The notes below the pieces were generated by a model. It did no database searches and was not told the DNA's origin. It was given only the letters and a program-made list of their open reading frames with translations. Shown piece after piece: positions 42,411 through 50,160 of a stretch of 64,000 bases of DNA; the first letter of the stretch is position 1; each line of letters begins with the position of its first letter. This DNA is from Luteibacter sp. dw_328. GTDB lineage: Bacteria > Pseudomonadota > Gammaproteobacteria > Xanthomonadales > Rhodanobacteraceae. The stretch covers positions 992,001 through 1,056,000 of the forward strand of contig NZ_JAAVUW010000001.1 of the NCBI RefSeq assembly GCF_018449605.1, in the 5' to 3' direction. Position numbers and translations under genes: made by a program.

Positions 42411-44195
42411 TCAGTAAACGCGCTTTTTCGGCGGTACGACGTCAACGTCGTCCGTCAGGGTGTACATATGCACCGGGCGGAAGTCGAAGCTGGAGTTACC
42501 GGCCTCGTCGATCCACACCAGCGTGTGCTTCTGCCAGTCGTGGTCGTCGCGGTCCGGGAAATCCTCGCGTGCATGCGCACCGCGGCTCTCCGGGCGCTGT
42601 TCCGCCGAATGCATCGTGGCCACGGCCTGCGCGAGCAGGTTCGACAGCTCCAGCGTTTCGATGAGGTCGGAGTTCCAGACCATCGAACGATCGCTGACCT
42701 TGACCTGGCCGAACGAGGAGTACACCTCGGAGATCTTGGCCTTGCCTTCCTTCAGCGTTTCGCCGGTGCGGAACACGGCGGCATCGGACTGCATGGTCAT
42801 CTGCATTTCAGCGCGGATGTCGGCAGTCGGCTTGGCGCCGTCGGCATGACGCAGGTTGTCGAAGCGCGCGAGGATCTTGTCCAGCGCGTTGGCCGGGAGA
42901 TCCTTGTGCGGTGTGCCGGTCTTGATCAGCTCGGCGCAGCGATGCGACACGGCGCGGCCGAACACGACCAGATCGAGCAGCGAGTTCGAGCCAAGGCGGT
43001 TCGCGCCGTGGACCGACACGCAAGCGGCTTCGCCGATGGCGAACAGGCCCGGCACGATCGAATCCGGATCGTCGTCGCGCTTGGTCACGACTTCGCCGTG
43101 ATAGTTGGTCGGGATGCCGCCCATGTTGTAGTGGACGGTCGGCAGGACCGGGATCGGCTCCTTGGTCACGTCCACGCCGGCGAAGATGCGTGCCGACTCG
43201 GCGATACCCGGGAGCCGCTCGTTGATGACCTCGGGACCGAGGTGCATCAGGTTGAGGTGGATGTGGTCCTTCTTCGGGCCCACACCGCGACCTTCGCGGA
43301 TCTCGATGGTCATCGCGCGGCTCACGACGTCGCGCGAGGCGAGGTCCTTCGCGTTCGGCGCGTAGCGCTCCATGAAGCGCTCACCTTCGGAGTTGGTCAG
43401 GTAACCGCCTTCGCCGCGCACGCCCTCGGTGATCAGGCAGCCCGCGCCGTAGATACCGGTCGGATGGAACTGCACGAACTCCATGTCCTGCAGCGGCAGG
43501 CCGGCGCGCAGCACCATGCCGCCGCCGTCGCCCGTGCAGGTATGCGCCGAGGTGGCGCTGAAGTAGGCACGGCCGTAGCCACCCGTTGCCATGACCACGG
43601 CGTGGCCGCGGAACAGATGCAGGGTGCCTTCGTTCATGTCGAGGGCGAGCACGCCCACGCACTTGCCGTCCTCGAACACGAGGTCGATGGCGAAGTACTC
43701 GATGAAGAACGTGGCGTCGTGCGCGAGGGCCTGCTGGTAAAGCGTATGCAGGATGGCGTGGCCGGTACGGTCGGCCGCGGCGCAGGTGCGCTGCGCGGTG
43801 CCCTGGCCGTAGTGCGTGGTCATGCCGCCGAACGGGCGCTGGTAGATCTTGCCTTCCTCGGTACGCGAGAACGGCACGCCGTAGTGTTCCAGCTCGATGA
43901 TGGCCGGAATGGCCTCACGGCACATGTACTCGATCGCGTCCTGGTCGCCGAGCCAGTCGGAGCCCTTGATCGTGTCGTAGAAGTGATAACGCCAGTCGTC
44001 CTCGCCCATGTTGCCGAGCGCGGCGGAGATGCCGCCCTGCGCCGCCACGGTGTGCGAACGGGTCGGGAAGACCTTGGTGATGCAGGCGGCCTTGAGGCCC
44101 TTTTCGGCCAGGCCGAACGTGGCTCGCAGGCCCGCGCCGCCGGCGCCGACCACGATCACGTCGTACTTGTGTTGTTGAACCTTATAGGATTCCAT
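42411..44195 (-). CDS. sdhA: Succinate dehydrogenase flavoprotein subunit
   Basis: 594 residues. [19 protein letters not shown] is the FAD-binding motif, with the FAD-linked His in [17 protein letters not shown]. Active-site blocks include [34 protein letters not shown] and [19 protein letters not shown]. It oxidises succinate to fumarate. It is flanked by sdhD and sdhB in the usual order, with putative flavinylation helpers SdhE and an SDHAF4-like protein encoded in the same locus. Confidence 0.98.
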   Translation of the reverse strand: MESYKVQQHKYDVIVVGAGGAGLRATFGLAEKGLKAACITKVFPTRSHTVAAQGGISAALGNMGEDDWRYHFYDTIKGSDWLGDQDAIEYMCREAIPAIIELEHYGVPFSRTEEGKIYQRPFGGMTTHYGQGTAQRTCAAADRTGHAILHTLYQQALAHDATFFIEYFAIDLVFEDGKCVGVLALDMNEGTLHLFRGHAVVMATGGYGRAYFSATSAHTCTGDGGGMVLRAGLPLQDMEFVQFHPTGIYGAGCLITEGVRGEGGYLTNSEGERFMERYAPNAKDLASRDVVSRAMTIEIREGRGVGPKKDHIHLNLMHLGPEVINERLPGIAESARIFAGVDVTKEPIPVLPTVHYNMGGIPTNYHGEVVTKRDDDPDSIVPGLFAIGEAACVSVHGANRLGSNSLLDLVVFGRAVSHRCAELIKTGTPHKDLPANALDKILARFDNLRHADGAKPTADIRAEMQMTMQSDAAVFRTGETLKEGKAKISEVYSSFGQVKVSDRSMVWNSDLIETLELSNLLAQAVATMHSAEQRPESRGAHAREDFPDRDDHDWQKHTLVWIDEAGNSSFDFRPVHMYTLTDDVDVVPPKKRVY

Positions 44196-44198
44196 CGA

Positions 44199-44585
44199 TC
44201 AGCTTCCGAGCGCGATGCGCAGCACGGCCAGCACGCCCGTAAGCGCGGCGAGTACGGCGATGAACTTGATGAGTACCAGCGAGGTCATTTCGAGCCAGCG
44301 GGTATGGACGTAGTCTTCGATCACCACCTGCAGGCCGAGCACGGCGTGCTTGAACATGGTGATGATGAGAGCGATGAGCAGCACCGCGTTCCAGGGCTTC
44401 GCAATGGTCGCGCGGGCCGTGGCGTAGTCGGCGTGCATCAGGCCGAGCACGGTGATGACGAACCAGAGGGTCAGGAAGACCAGGGCGAGCGCAGTGATGC
44501 GCTGGGTCATCCAGTGGCCGACGCCTTCCTTCGCCGAGCCCAGGCCGCGTGCGCGGGCAAGCGGGTTGCGCAGATCCTTGCTCAT
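44199..44585 (-). CDS. sdhD: Succinate dehydrogenase membrane anchor subunit
   Basis: 128 residues from ATG 44585, overlapping the sdhC stop by 4 bases. Three transmembrane helices follow GVGHWMTQRITALALVFLTL (containing His and Arg near the heme/quinone site); the second contains MFKHAVLGLQVVIEDYVH. It anchors SdhAB and shapes the quinone site with SdhC. Confidence 0.93.
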   Translation of the reverse strand: MSKDLRNPLARARGLGSAKEGVGHWMTQRITALALVFLTLWFVITVLGLMHADYATARATIAKPWNAVLLIALIITMFKHAVLGLQVVIEDYVHTRWLEMTSLVLIKFIAVLAALTGVLAVLRIALGS

Positions 44586-44974
44586 GCGTGGCTCCCGGTC
44601 AGCACATAGGCCCAGACGGCCACCGTCAGCACGATGGAGACGATGATCGCCATCCAGCTGGTGCGGACAAAGGTCTCGATCGCGTAGCCCTTGCCGGTGT
44701 CCTGGACCAGGTGACGGATGCCGTTGCACAGGTGATAGAAGAAGGCCAGGGTCCAGCCGATCATGACGATCGTGCCGAAGGCACTGGTCGCGCAGGCGGT
44801 AAAGGTCGCGAAGGCGTCCTGACCGGCGGCGAGGGCGGCAAGGCCCCATACGATGAGCAGGCTACCGACGGCGAGGATGATGCCGGTGGCGCGATGCAGG
44901 ATGGAAGAAGCCATCTGCACTTGCCACTTGTAGACCTGGAGATGCGGTGAGAGCGGTCGTCCCGTTTGTGCCAT
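44582..44974 (-). CDS. sdhC: Succinate dehydrogenase cytochrome b556 subunit
   Basis: 130 residues. RPLSPHLQVYKWQVQMAS and ILHRATGIILAVG form the SdhC signature of Ser/Arg/His residues lining the quinone site. Three transmembrane helices are seen, with the heme His candidate in CNGIRHLVQDTGKG. It starts 60 bases after the SDHAF4-like gene and overlaps sdhD by 4 bases. Confidence 0.94.
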   Translation of the reverse strand: MAQTGRPLSPHLQVYKWQVQMASSILHRATGIILAVGSLLIVWGLAALAAGQDAFATFTACATSAFGTIVMIGWTLAFFYHLCNGIRHLVQDTGKGYAIETFVRTSWMAIIVSIVLTVAVWAYVLTGSHA

Positions 44975-45033
44975 GGCGGCTATCCTGGATTGGAATCGCT
45001 GATGCCCGACGATCTCTCCCCGCCTTCCGATCC

Positions 45034-45201
45034 TCAGAAGTCGATGCAGCGTCCGTTCTTTTCCCAGTCGCCGTAACGCGTTGGGTCCAATGGCGCTTTC
45101 TCGACCCCTGGCGTGCCGTTCGTGGGGACGATCGGCGTGACGAGCGGTTTCGCCGGGGCGGAATCGTTCGCGTCTTTGGGTTCGGAGGGATTGTCGGACA
45201 T
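45034..45201 (-). CDS. SDHAF4-like (DUF1674) succinate dehydrogenase assembly protein
   Basis: A 55-residue gene I translated directly from the minus strand (ATG 45201, stop TGA 45036-45034). The N-terminal part is Pro/Lys-rich and disordered. The C-terminus reads APLDPTRYGDWEKNGRCIDF, the near-invariant end of DUF1674/SDHAF4 proteins (P-T-R-Y-G-D-W-x-x-x-G-R-x-x-D-F). SDHAF4 binds flavinylated SdhA and helps join it to SdhB. It is the first gene of the sdh operon, 60 bases before sdhC. It is short and easily missed by ORF callers. Confidence 0.88.
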   Translation of the reverse strand: MSDNPSEPKDANDSAPAKPLVTPIVPTNGTPGVEKAPLDPTRYGDWEKNGRCIDF

Positions 45202-45327
45202 GGTTATAAAGCCCTAAAAGCGTAATACCTGTGCCACCTCAGCACAACCTTCACGATTATCAAGAGGGTTGGTTTGGCCTTGGCCCGGCCGTATATCTTA
45301 CGCTTCCGCCCTGCCTTGCGCCTCCCC

Positions 45328-46137
45328 ATGCCGAGCCGTACCACTCGCAGCATCACCCTGACCGGCCCCGACGCGGCCTCCTTCGCCAATGCCCAGTTCA
45401 GCAGCGACGTCCTCGCCCTGCCCCGCGGCCGGTGGCAATGGAGTGGCTGGCTCGACCCCAAGGGCCGGGTGCGCGCGCTGCTACAGATCGCCCGACCCGA
45501 CGACGAGCGCTTCGTCGTGATTCCGCGCGGAGGCGACGGCGAAGCGATCGCGAACGACCTTCGTCGTTTCGTCTTTCGGTCGAAGGTGAAGATCGTCGTG
45601 TCGGATGTACTGCACACCAGTGATGGCGACGCACTCGACGACACGCATGTTTGCGAAGACGAAAGCGGTGCGATCCGTTTCGGCGAAGGACATGCGTCGT
45701 TGCGGTTCGGCGATGCGAAAGTCGACAACGCGAAAGTTGAAAGCAGTAACGACGCGTGGATCGCGCGGCACATTACGAATGGCTATGCATGGCTTCCGGA
45801 TGGAGCGATCGACGCCTTGCTTCCACCCGCTCTGTCGATGGAACGCCTGGGTGCTGTTTCATTCAATAAAGGTTGCTTTCCCGGCCAGGAAATCGCAGCG
45901 CGCCTGCATTACCTTGGCGGCCACAAGAAACACCTGCATACCGTCACGAGCGACGGCACGCTCGCCGAAGGACATTCGCTACGCGTTGACGGCAACACTG
46001 TCGGTATCGTGTTGATGTGTCATGCATCAGCACCAAAGCCTATATCGCTTGTCGTATTGGATGACGCGGCCGTACAGGCAGACACTCTTGAAATCGAAGG
46101 CATGCGTCTGCACATCGTGTCGACGTTCGACGCATGA
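45328..46137 (+). CDS. ygfZ: YgfZ/CAF17-family folate-binding Fe-S maturation protein
   Basis: 269 residues from ATG 45328. An upstream TTG at 45274 with GAGGG nearby would add 18 residues, but the family normally starts close to the SITLTGPDAASFANAQ block. The diagnostic motif SFNKGCFPGQEIAARLHYLG contains the functional Cys. YgfZ helps assemble or repair Fe-S clusters of a subset of enzymes, including SDH. It is divergent from the SDHAF4-sdh operon, so this is a functional cluster. Confidence 0.9.
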   Translation: MPSRTTRSITLTGPDAASFANAQFSSDVLALPRGRWQWSGWLDPKGRVRALLQIARPDDERFVVIPRGGDGEAIANDLRRFVFRSKVKIVVSDVLHTSDGDALDDTHVCEDESGAIRFGEGHASLRFGDAKVDNAKVESSNDAWIARHITNGYAWLPDGAIDALLPPALSMERLGAVSFNKGCFPGQEIAARLHYLGGHKKHLHTVTSDGTLAEGHSLRVDGNTVGIVLMCHASAPKPISLVVLDDAAVQADTLEIEGMRLHIVSTFDA

Positions 46138-46630
46138 GCATTCGCAAGCACATTCGTAAAATAAAGTTCAACAGCGTGTGTGAGCAAAAGCTGAACCGTA
46201 CCGCACACGCACTTGCCAAATTTGCATTGCGCTACTAGGCTCCGCCGATCCATTTGAGTGGCCGTGATGTTGCATCACGGTTACACCCGCGACGATCCGT
46301 CGACGATGACGGTTCTGGCGCGACCCGGCAAAAGCCGGAGCACGAAACGCGCGCACCATCTGATTGCGCGTAGTAAGCCGACAGAGCCGCCGCCCATTGC
46401 GCGATGCCGCTCCCTTTCGGCAAACCCCCATTACCGGACGGCTCCGGACAGCCGTCTTGTACAGTCACAGTGTGTGACGCCCGACTCATCCGCGTAACTG
46501 ATTCTCAGCGGGTGCCTTCGGTTGGTCCAGGTAGTAACGGCCTGCCCGCCCGTCTACCGCTCATACGTCCCCCATGGCCTTTCCATAGAAAGCCGCAAGT
46601 GACGGAAAAGCTCGTTGGAGGCAGATACAC
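46138..46630 (+). other. Gene-free region of 493 bases with an inverted repeat
   Basis: No open frame with a ribosome binding site or family. CCGTGATG-TTG-CATCACGG (46262-46280) is a perfect 8-bp stem not followed by T residues. Another stem, CCGGCAAAAGCCGG, occurs near 46325. The base composition is less GC-rich than the neighbours. It could be a regulatory leader or a small RNA, or relic DNA. The last 20 bases contain the ribosome binding site of the next gene. Confidence 0.4.
46262..46280. other. Perfect 8-bp inverted repeat in a gene-free region
   Basis: CCGTGATG, loop TTG, CATCACGG. Without a T-run it is more likely an operator or structured leader than a terminator. Confidence 0.45.
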
Positions 46631-47065
46631 ATGAAACTTTCCGCTTTGCTATGGATGGCGTCCGTCCTTCCAAGCCACCTCGCTGACCAGACGTGCCTGG
46701 CGACGACGGTATATCTCGAAGCACGCAGCGAACCCACCATCGGCCAGTATGCCGTGGCGGAAGTCGCCCTACGGCGCCGCGATCGCGGCATGGGCGGCGA
46801 CAAGGTGTGTGCAGTCGTCTCGGCTCCACGCCAGTTCGCGATTACCACGACACCAAAGGATTTTGAAATAACCGATCTCGTTTCATGGACCAAGGCGTGG
46901 AAAATCGCTGGCGACTCCCTCAACAACTGGAGCCTGCCCAAGAGCGAACGCCTCGTTTATGTTCCGCAAGCAGATCATTTCGCGACCGTTGCGGTCGCAC
47001 CGAGCTGGTCAGCCAGCCGCGTCGTTCGCAAGATCGGCGACCACGCGTTCTACGCCGTCAACTGA
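46631..47065 (+). CDS. SleB-like cell wall hydrolase domain protein
   Basis: 144 residues with GGAGG upstream of ATG 46631. A short signal-like start (MKLSALLWMASVLPSHLA) is followed by TCLATTVYLEARSEPTIGQY, where the Glu of the hydrolase_2 domain sits, and VCAVVSAPRQFAITT. The family cleaves peptidoglycan (spore cortex enzyme SleB and phage-type relatives). It is a stand-alone domain and shorter than SleB. The C-terminal half is basic with a final AFYAVN. It may be an exported lysozyme-like enzyme. Confidence 0.8.
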   Translation: MKLSALLWMASVLPSHLADQTCLATTVYLEARSEPTIGQYAVAEVALRRRDRGMGGDKVCAVVSAPRQFAITTTPKDFEITDLVSWTKAWKIAGDSLNNWSLPKSERLVYVPQADHFATVAVAPSWSASRVVRKIGDHAFYAVN

Positions 47066-47132
47066 CGTACGCGAAAGAACACGCGGGGGAGAAGGAATCC
47101 AGGCGGGCAGCTTGGGATTCCCGGGAAAAGGG

Positions 47133-47156
47133 GCCCTCGGACGAGGGCTTTTTTTT
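47133..47156 (+). terminator. Rho-independent terminator of the SleB-like gene
   Basis: GCCCTCG-GA-CGAGGGC stem followed by eight T residues, 67 bases after the stop codon. Confidence 0.9.
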
Positions 47157-47231
47157 GCCTTTTATAAAGCGGGCATCGGCGTCACGCCCCGCGCATCATG
47201 ACACCCACTACTTCGTCGCACGCCATGCTTG

Positions 47232-47264
47232 TGTAGGAGCCGATTCATCGGCGATGGGTGCTCG
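47232..47264. repeat. REP-like element, single unit (R8)
   Basis: TGTAGGAGCCGATTCATCGG followed by CGATGGGTGCTCGAG. Confidence 0.85.
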
Positions 47265-47284
47265 AGACCAACTCACGTTCTCTG

Positions 47285-47326
47285 AAAACAAGAAAGGCCC
47301 GCCTGGTAGCGGGCCTTTCTTGTTTT
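47285..47326. terminator. Bidirectional terminator, 18-bp perfect stem
   Basis: AAAACAAGAAAGGCCCGC, loop CTGGTA, then its exact complement ending in TTTCTTGTTTT. It lies between convergent genes and can act on both strands. Confidence 0.85.
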
Positions 47327-47362
47327 AGCCGTCTGGACGTCTGTAGAGGTTGACGTATTCCG

Positions 47363-47389
47363 GCATCGCCGCTGAAGCGGCTCCTACAG
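47363..47389. repeat. REP-like element, single inverted unit (R9)
   Basis: CATCGCCGCTGAAGCGGCTC followed by CTACAGG. This is the CCGCT/AGCGG stem variant in reverse orientation. Confidence 0.8.
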
Positions 47390-47419
47390 GAATCGCGCGA
47401 CATCTACATCCAACGCGCG

Positions 47420-47887
47420 TTACCTGCGGTAGACGTGGTCACCCTGGATGACGACGTAATCGCCACGACGAAGCTGTGGATCTTCCCGCTGCGTTACCGT
47501 CGCCACTCGCCCGTCATCCAGACGAATACGTACGCGGAACACGGCCTCATCCGCACCGTTGCGCTTGCCGACGGCATTGCCGACGAAGCCACCTGCCACG
47601 GCACCACCAACGGTAGCGGCCGTGCGACCGTCACCGTGGCCAACCGTGTTACCCAGCAAGCCGCCGGCCACCGCGCCAATCACGGCACCCAAGGGCGACG
47701 AATCGCGCTGGGTGTAGACCTGCTCCACGTCGCTGACGGTGCCGCACTGATCGCAGCCCCGCGGGGGACCGGAATACACCACGCGATCCTCGTGGTAAAC
47801 GCGTCGCGGCGGCTCATAGCAAGCCGTCAGCGACAGAGTGGCAACAGCGGCGGCAACGAGGCCGGACTTACGGACGAAGCTGTGCAT
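47420..47887 (-). CDS. Glycine-zipper 2TM lipoprotein (SlyB/Rick_17kDa-like), paralogue 1
   Basis: 155 residues from ATG 47887. The lipobox is LTAC (Cys23). A glycine zipper occupies about residues 68-110 (LGAVIGAVAGGLLGNTVGHG and AATVGGAVAGGFVGNAVGKR). The C-terminal beta part has RIRLDDGRVATVTQREDP and ends DYVVIQGDHVYRR, an Arg/Tyr-rich end. Such outer membrane lipoproteins contribute to envelope stability. It has a paralogue directly upstream (27-base gap). Confidence 0.88.
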   Translation of the reverse strand: MHSFVRKSGLVAAAVATLSLTACYEPPRRVYHEDRVVYSGPPRGCDQCGTVSDVEQVYTQRDSSPLGAVIGAVAGGLLGNTVGHGDGRTAATVGGAVAGGFVGNAVGKRNGADEAVFRVRIRLDDGRVATVTQREDPQLRRGDYVVIQGDHVYRR

Positions 47888-47913
47888 GGGTGGCGTCCTG
47901 GTGAATGGGTTGA

Positions 47914-48525
47914 TCAACGCGCGTCGGAAATGACGGAAACGCCTTCCTGGACCTGGACGCGGTCGCCCGGATCGTGATCCATACGCACCGAACGCGTCAC
48001 GCCGTTGTACTCATAGCGCACGTCATAGGCGACGACCTTGTCGCCCGCCGTGCCAGCCACCGTCTCGCACTTGCGGATGGTGCTGGTGGTCGTGTTGTTT
48101 TCCTGGTGGTTTTCCTGGATCTCGTGGCCGGCGTAACCGCCGCCCACGGCACCTGCGACCGTAGCAAGGGTGCGACCCTTACCGTGGCCGATCTGGTTAC
48201 CCAGGAGGCCGCCTGCGACGGCGCCGATGGCGGTACCGGCGACCTGATGCTGATCCCGCACCGGGACGTGGCGCGTCACGACCTCATCGTGGCACTGGCG
48301 CTGTGCGGCCGTGGCCGTCTCGCGGACCGGATCCACGCTCACCACGCGACCGTAGCGCGGGCCATTGTCCGCCGGCGGCGGCGCGGCGGCGGCGTTGAGC
48401 GCCGAGGTGCCGGGCGACTGGGCATTGGCCACATCGGCGTTTGCATCGCGGTTGCAGGCGGAAAGGCTCAACACAAGGGCCGCGCCCAAACCAGCGTTCA
48501 GGACGGAAATCTTCAACCTGCTCAT
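47914..48525 (-). CDS. Glycine-zipper 2TM lipoprotein, paralogue 2
   Basis: 203 residues. The lipobox is LSAC (Cys24). A disordered Ala/Pro segment (about residues 28-55) precedes RYGRVVSVDPVRETATAAQR. The glycine zipper is GTAIGAVAGGLLGNQIGHGK then LATVAGAVGGGYAGHEIQEN. The C-terminal DVRYEYNGVTRSVRMDHDP and VQVQEGVSV match the SlyB-like/17 kDa family. Two Cys (in RQCHDEV and RKCETV) may form a disulfide across the zipper. Likely outer membrane; co-transcribed with the next gene. Confidence 0.88.
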   Translation of the reverse strand: MSRLKISVLNAGLGAALVLSLSACNRDANADVANAQSPGTSALNAAAAPPPADNGPRYGRVVSVDPVRETATAAQRQCHDEVVTRHVPVRDQHQVAGTAIGAVAGGLLGNQIGHGKGRTLATVAGAVGGGYAGHEIQENHQENNTTTSTIRKCETVAGTAGDKVVAYDVRYEYNGVTRSVRMDHDPGDRVQVQEGVSVISDAR

Positions 48526-48667
48526 AACCCTACTCTCCTAACAAAGGTCGGCGACTCGATGGCGCATGTGCCCCATCACCCGGAAGTCGCCTCGATGACA
48601 TTTGACAGTCGTTAAACTGAACGACGCCTTAGACTCACACCCACAACCCCACCGGCCGCTGACTGAC

Positions 48668-49435
48668 ATGCTCGATCTGGTAGATACCCATGCCCATCTG
48701 GACGATGCCTCGTTCGACGGAGACCGTGGGGCGATGTTCGATCGGGCCAGCAGGGCCGGCGTGCGGCGCTGGATCGTACCGGCGATCGACCGGGGAAACT
48801 GGGAAGCCATCGAGGTTTTGTGTGCGGCGCGTGAAGGCGCCTTCCCCGCCTATGGTCTGCACCCGCTGCGGATCGACGCCCATCGCGACGAGCACCTTGC
48901 CGAGCTGCCGGGCTGGCTCGACGGCCACGGCGCCATCGCCGTGGGCGAGATCGGGCTGGATTTCTACGTCGAGGGTCTCGACCCGGTGCGCCAGCGCGAG
49001 GTTTTCGTCCGGCAGTTGCACATCGCCCGCGAACACGACCTGCCCGTGATCGTGCATGCCCGTCGCGCCTTCGAGGAAACCATCCACACCTTACGCCGCG
49101 TCGGCGGACTCCGCGGCGTGGTCCACAGCTTCTCCGGCAGCGAAGAACAGGCCCGGCAACTCTTCGACCTGGGCTTCCATCTCGGCATTGGAGGCCCCGT
49201 CACCTACGAGGGCGCGAATCGCATCCGTCGCGTGGTCGCCGGCATGCCACTGGAGTGGCTTCTGCTGGAAACCGACGCCCCGGACCAGCCCTGCGCCCAT
49301 CGTCGGGGCATACGCAACGAACCGGCCTTCATGACGGATGTCCTCGAGACGATTGCCTCGTTGCGTGACGTGTCGGCCGACGATATCGCTGCTGCGACGA
49401 CGGCGAACGCGATGAAGCTGTTCAAACTCCCATAA
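48668..49435 (+). CDS. TatD-family metal-dependent DNase/hydrolase
   Basis: 255 residues from ATG 48668; the upstream in-frame extension lacks conservation. Metal ligands include DTHAHLDD (residues 6-13), the Glu in AVGEIGLDFYV, His in LPVIVHARRAF and VVHSFSGSEEQA, and Asp in LLLETDAPDQPC. TatD proteins are 3'-5' exonucleases with roles in oxidative DNA damage. The glycine-zipper operon is divergent from it across about 140 bases. Confidence 0.93.
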   Translation: MLDLVDTHAHLDDASFDGDRGAMFDRASRAGVRRWIVPAIDRGNWEAIEVLCAAREGAFPAYGLHPLRIDAHRDEHLAELPGWLDGHGAIAVGEIGLDFYVEGLDPVRQREVFVRQLHIAREHDLPVIVHARRAFEETIHTLRRVGGLRGVVHSFSGSEEQARQLFDLGFHLGIGGPVTYEGANRIRRVVAGMPLEWLLLETDAPDQPCAHRRGIRNEPAFMTDVLETIASLRDVSADDIAAATTANAMKLFKLP

Positions 49436-49459
49436 CCCAGCAGTAGAGCCGAAAAACCG

Positions 49460-49542
49460 TGTAGGAGCCGATGCATCGGCGATCCCGCGGCAGCGGGCCA
49501 GGTTGTCGCGAGCACCCGTTCGCCGATGCATCGGCTCCTACA
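49460..49542. repeat. REP-like element, inverted pair with GCATGC-type loop (R10)
   Basis: Both arms carry GCCGATGCATCGGC instead of GCCGATTCATCGGC, so the change is present on both sides. It separates tatD and the efflux regulator. Confidence 0.9.
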
Positions 49543-49600
49543 GTGGTGCTGCGCCCTTCTGCACGGCACATTGCGCATCGGCCGACATACTTGCTAGCCT

Positions 49601-49622
49601 AATAGTTCACCAGCGAACTATT
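49601..49622. promoter_or_regulatory. Putative MarR-family operator
   Basis: Perfect inverted repeat AATAGTTC-ACCAGC-GAACTATT ending 10 bases before the regulator's ATG. The size and symmetry suit a MarR/EmrR dimer, and the site would block transcription or initiation of the efflux operon. Confidence 0.7.
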
Positions 49623-49632
49623 TGCCAGCGAA

Positions 49633-50160
49633 ATGTCAAGCCTCAAACCTTGCGTGGATGCCCTCTATGAGGGTGTGGACCGCGTCGCACAAAGCATCCC
49701 CGGCGTGCCGAAGTCGGAAGTCCTCCTCGTCCGGCTGCTCATGCTCACGGCGGGAGCCCTGTTGCGCGAGTTCGAAAACAAGCTCAAGCCGTATGGCATG
49801 AACGACAGCGACTTCCGCACGCTGATGATGCTTTACAGCAGCGAAGACGGCAGTGCGACACCGGGCGAACTCTGCGCGCTGGCCGAGCAGAAGCCGACCA
49901 ACATGACCCGGATCGCCAACGCGCTCGCCAAGAAGGCCCTGATCTCGCGGTCGCATGCCACCCATGACCGTCGTCAGGTGCTGCTCCGGATCACCCCGGC
50001 CGGCCGTCGTTTCGTCAACAAGATGCTCCCACCGATGTTCCCTCCTCTCATGGAGAACTTCGCCTGTTTCAGTTCCACCGAGCGCAAGACCTTCGAGAAA
50101 CTCCTGAAGAAGCTCGCCTTGCATATCGACCCGACGGTCGACACGGACGACACGCCATGA
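49633..50160 (+). CDS. MarR-family transcriptional regulator of the EmrAB-OMF operon
   Basis: 175 residues. A winged helix is visible: FRTLMMLYSSEDGSATPGEL, then LAEQKPTNMTRIANALAKKALISR (recognition region) and HATHDRRQVLLRITPAGRRF (the beta wing). MarR/EmrR proteins repress efflux genes and release DNA on binding phenolic or lipophilic ligands. The operator lies directly upstream. The stop overlaps the outer membrane factor start by 4 bases, so it is the first gene of the operon. Confidence 0.93.
   Translation: MSSLKPCVDALYEGVDRVAQSIPGVPKSEVLLVRLLMLTAGALLREFENKLKPYGMNDSDFRTLMMLYSSEDGSATPGELCALAEQKPTNMTRIANALAKKALISRSHATHDRRQVLLRITPAGRRFVNKMLPPMFPPLMENFACFSSTERKTFEKLLKKLALHIDPTVDTDDTP

Larger units (their letters stand above)
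47066..47419. other. Gene-free region of 354 bases with two terminators and two REP units
   Basis: It holds a rho-independent terminator (47133-47156), a REP-like unit (47232-47264), a long bidirectional hairpin (47285-47326) and a second, inverted REP-like unit (47363-47389). No coding frame is credible. Confidence 0.7.

Noticed and set aside
42468-44609. 713-codon plus-strand frame opposite sdhA and sdhD
   Set aside because: Antisense shadow; the sdh genes are unambiguous.
46138-46630. tRNA or rRNA gene in the gene-free segment
   Set aside because: No TPsiC-like GGTTCGAATCC motif or cloverleaf-compatible pairing was found by eye.
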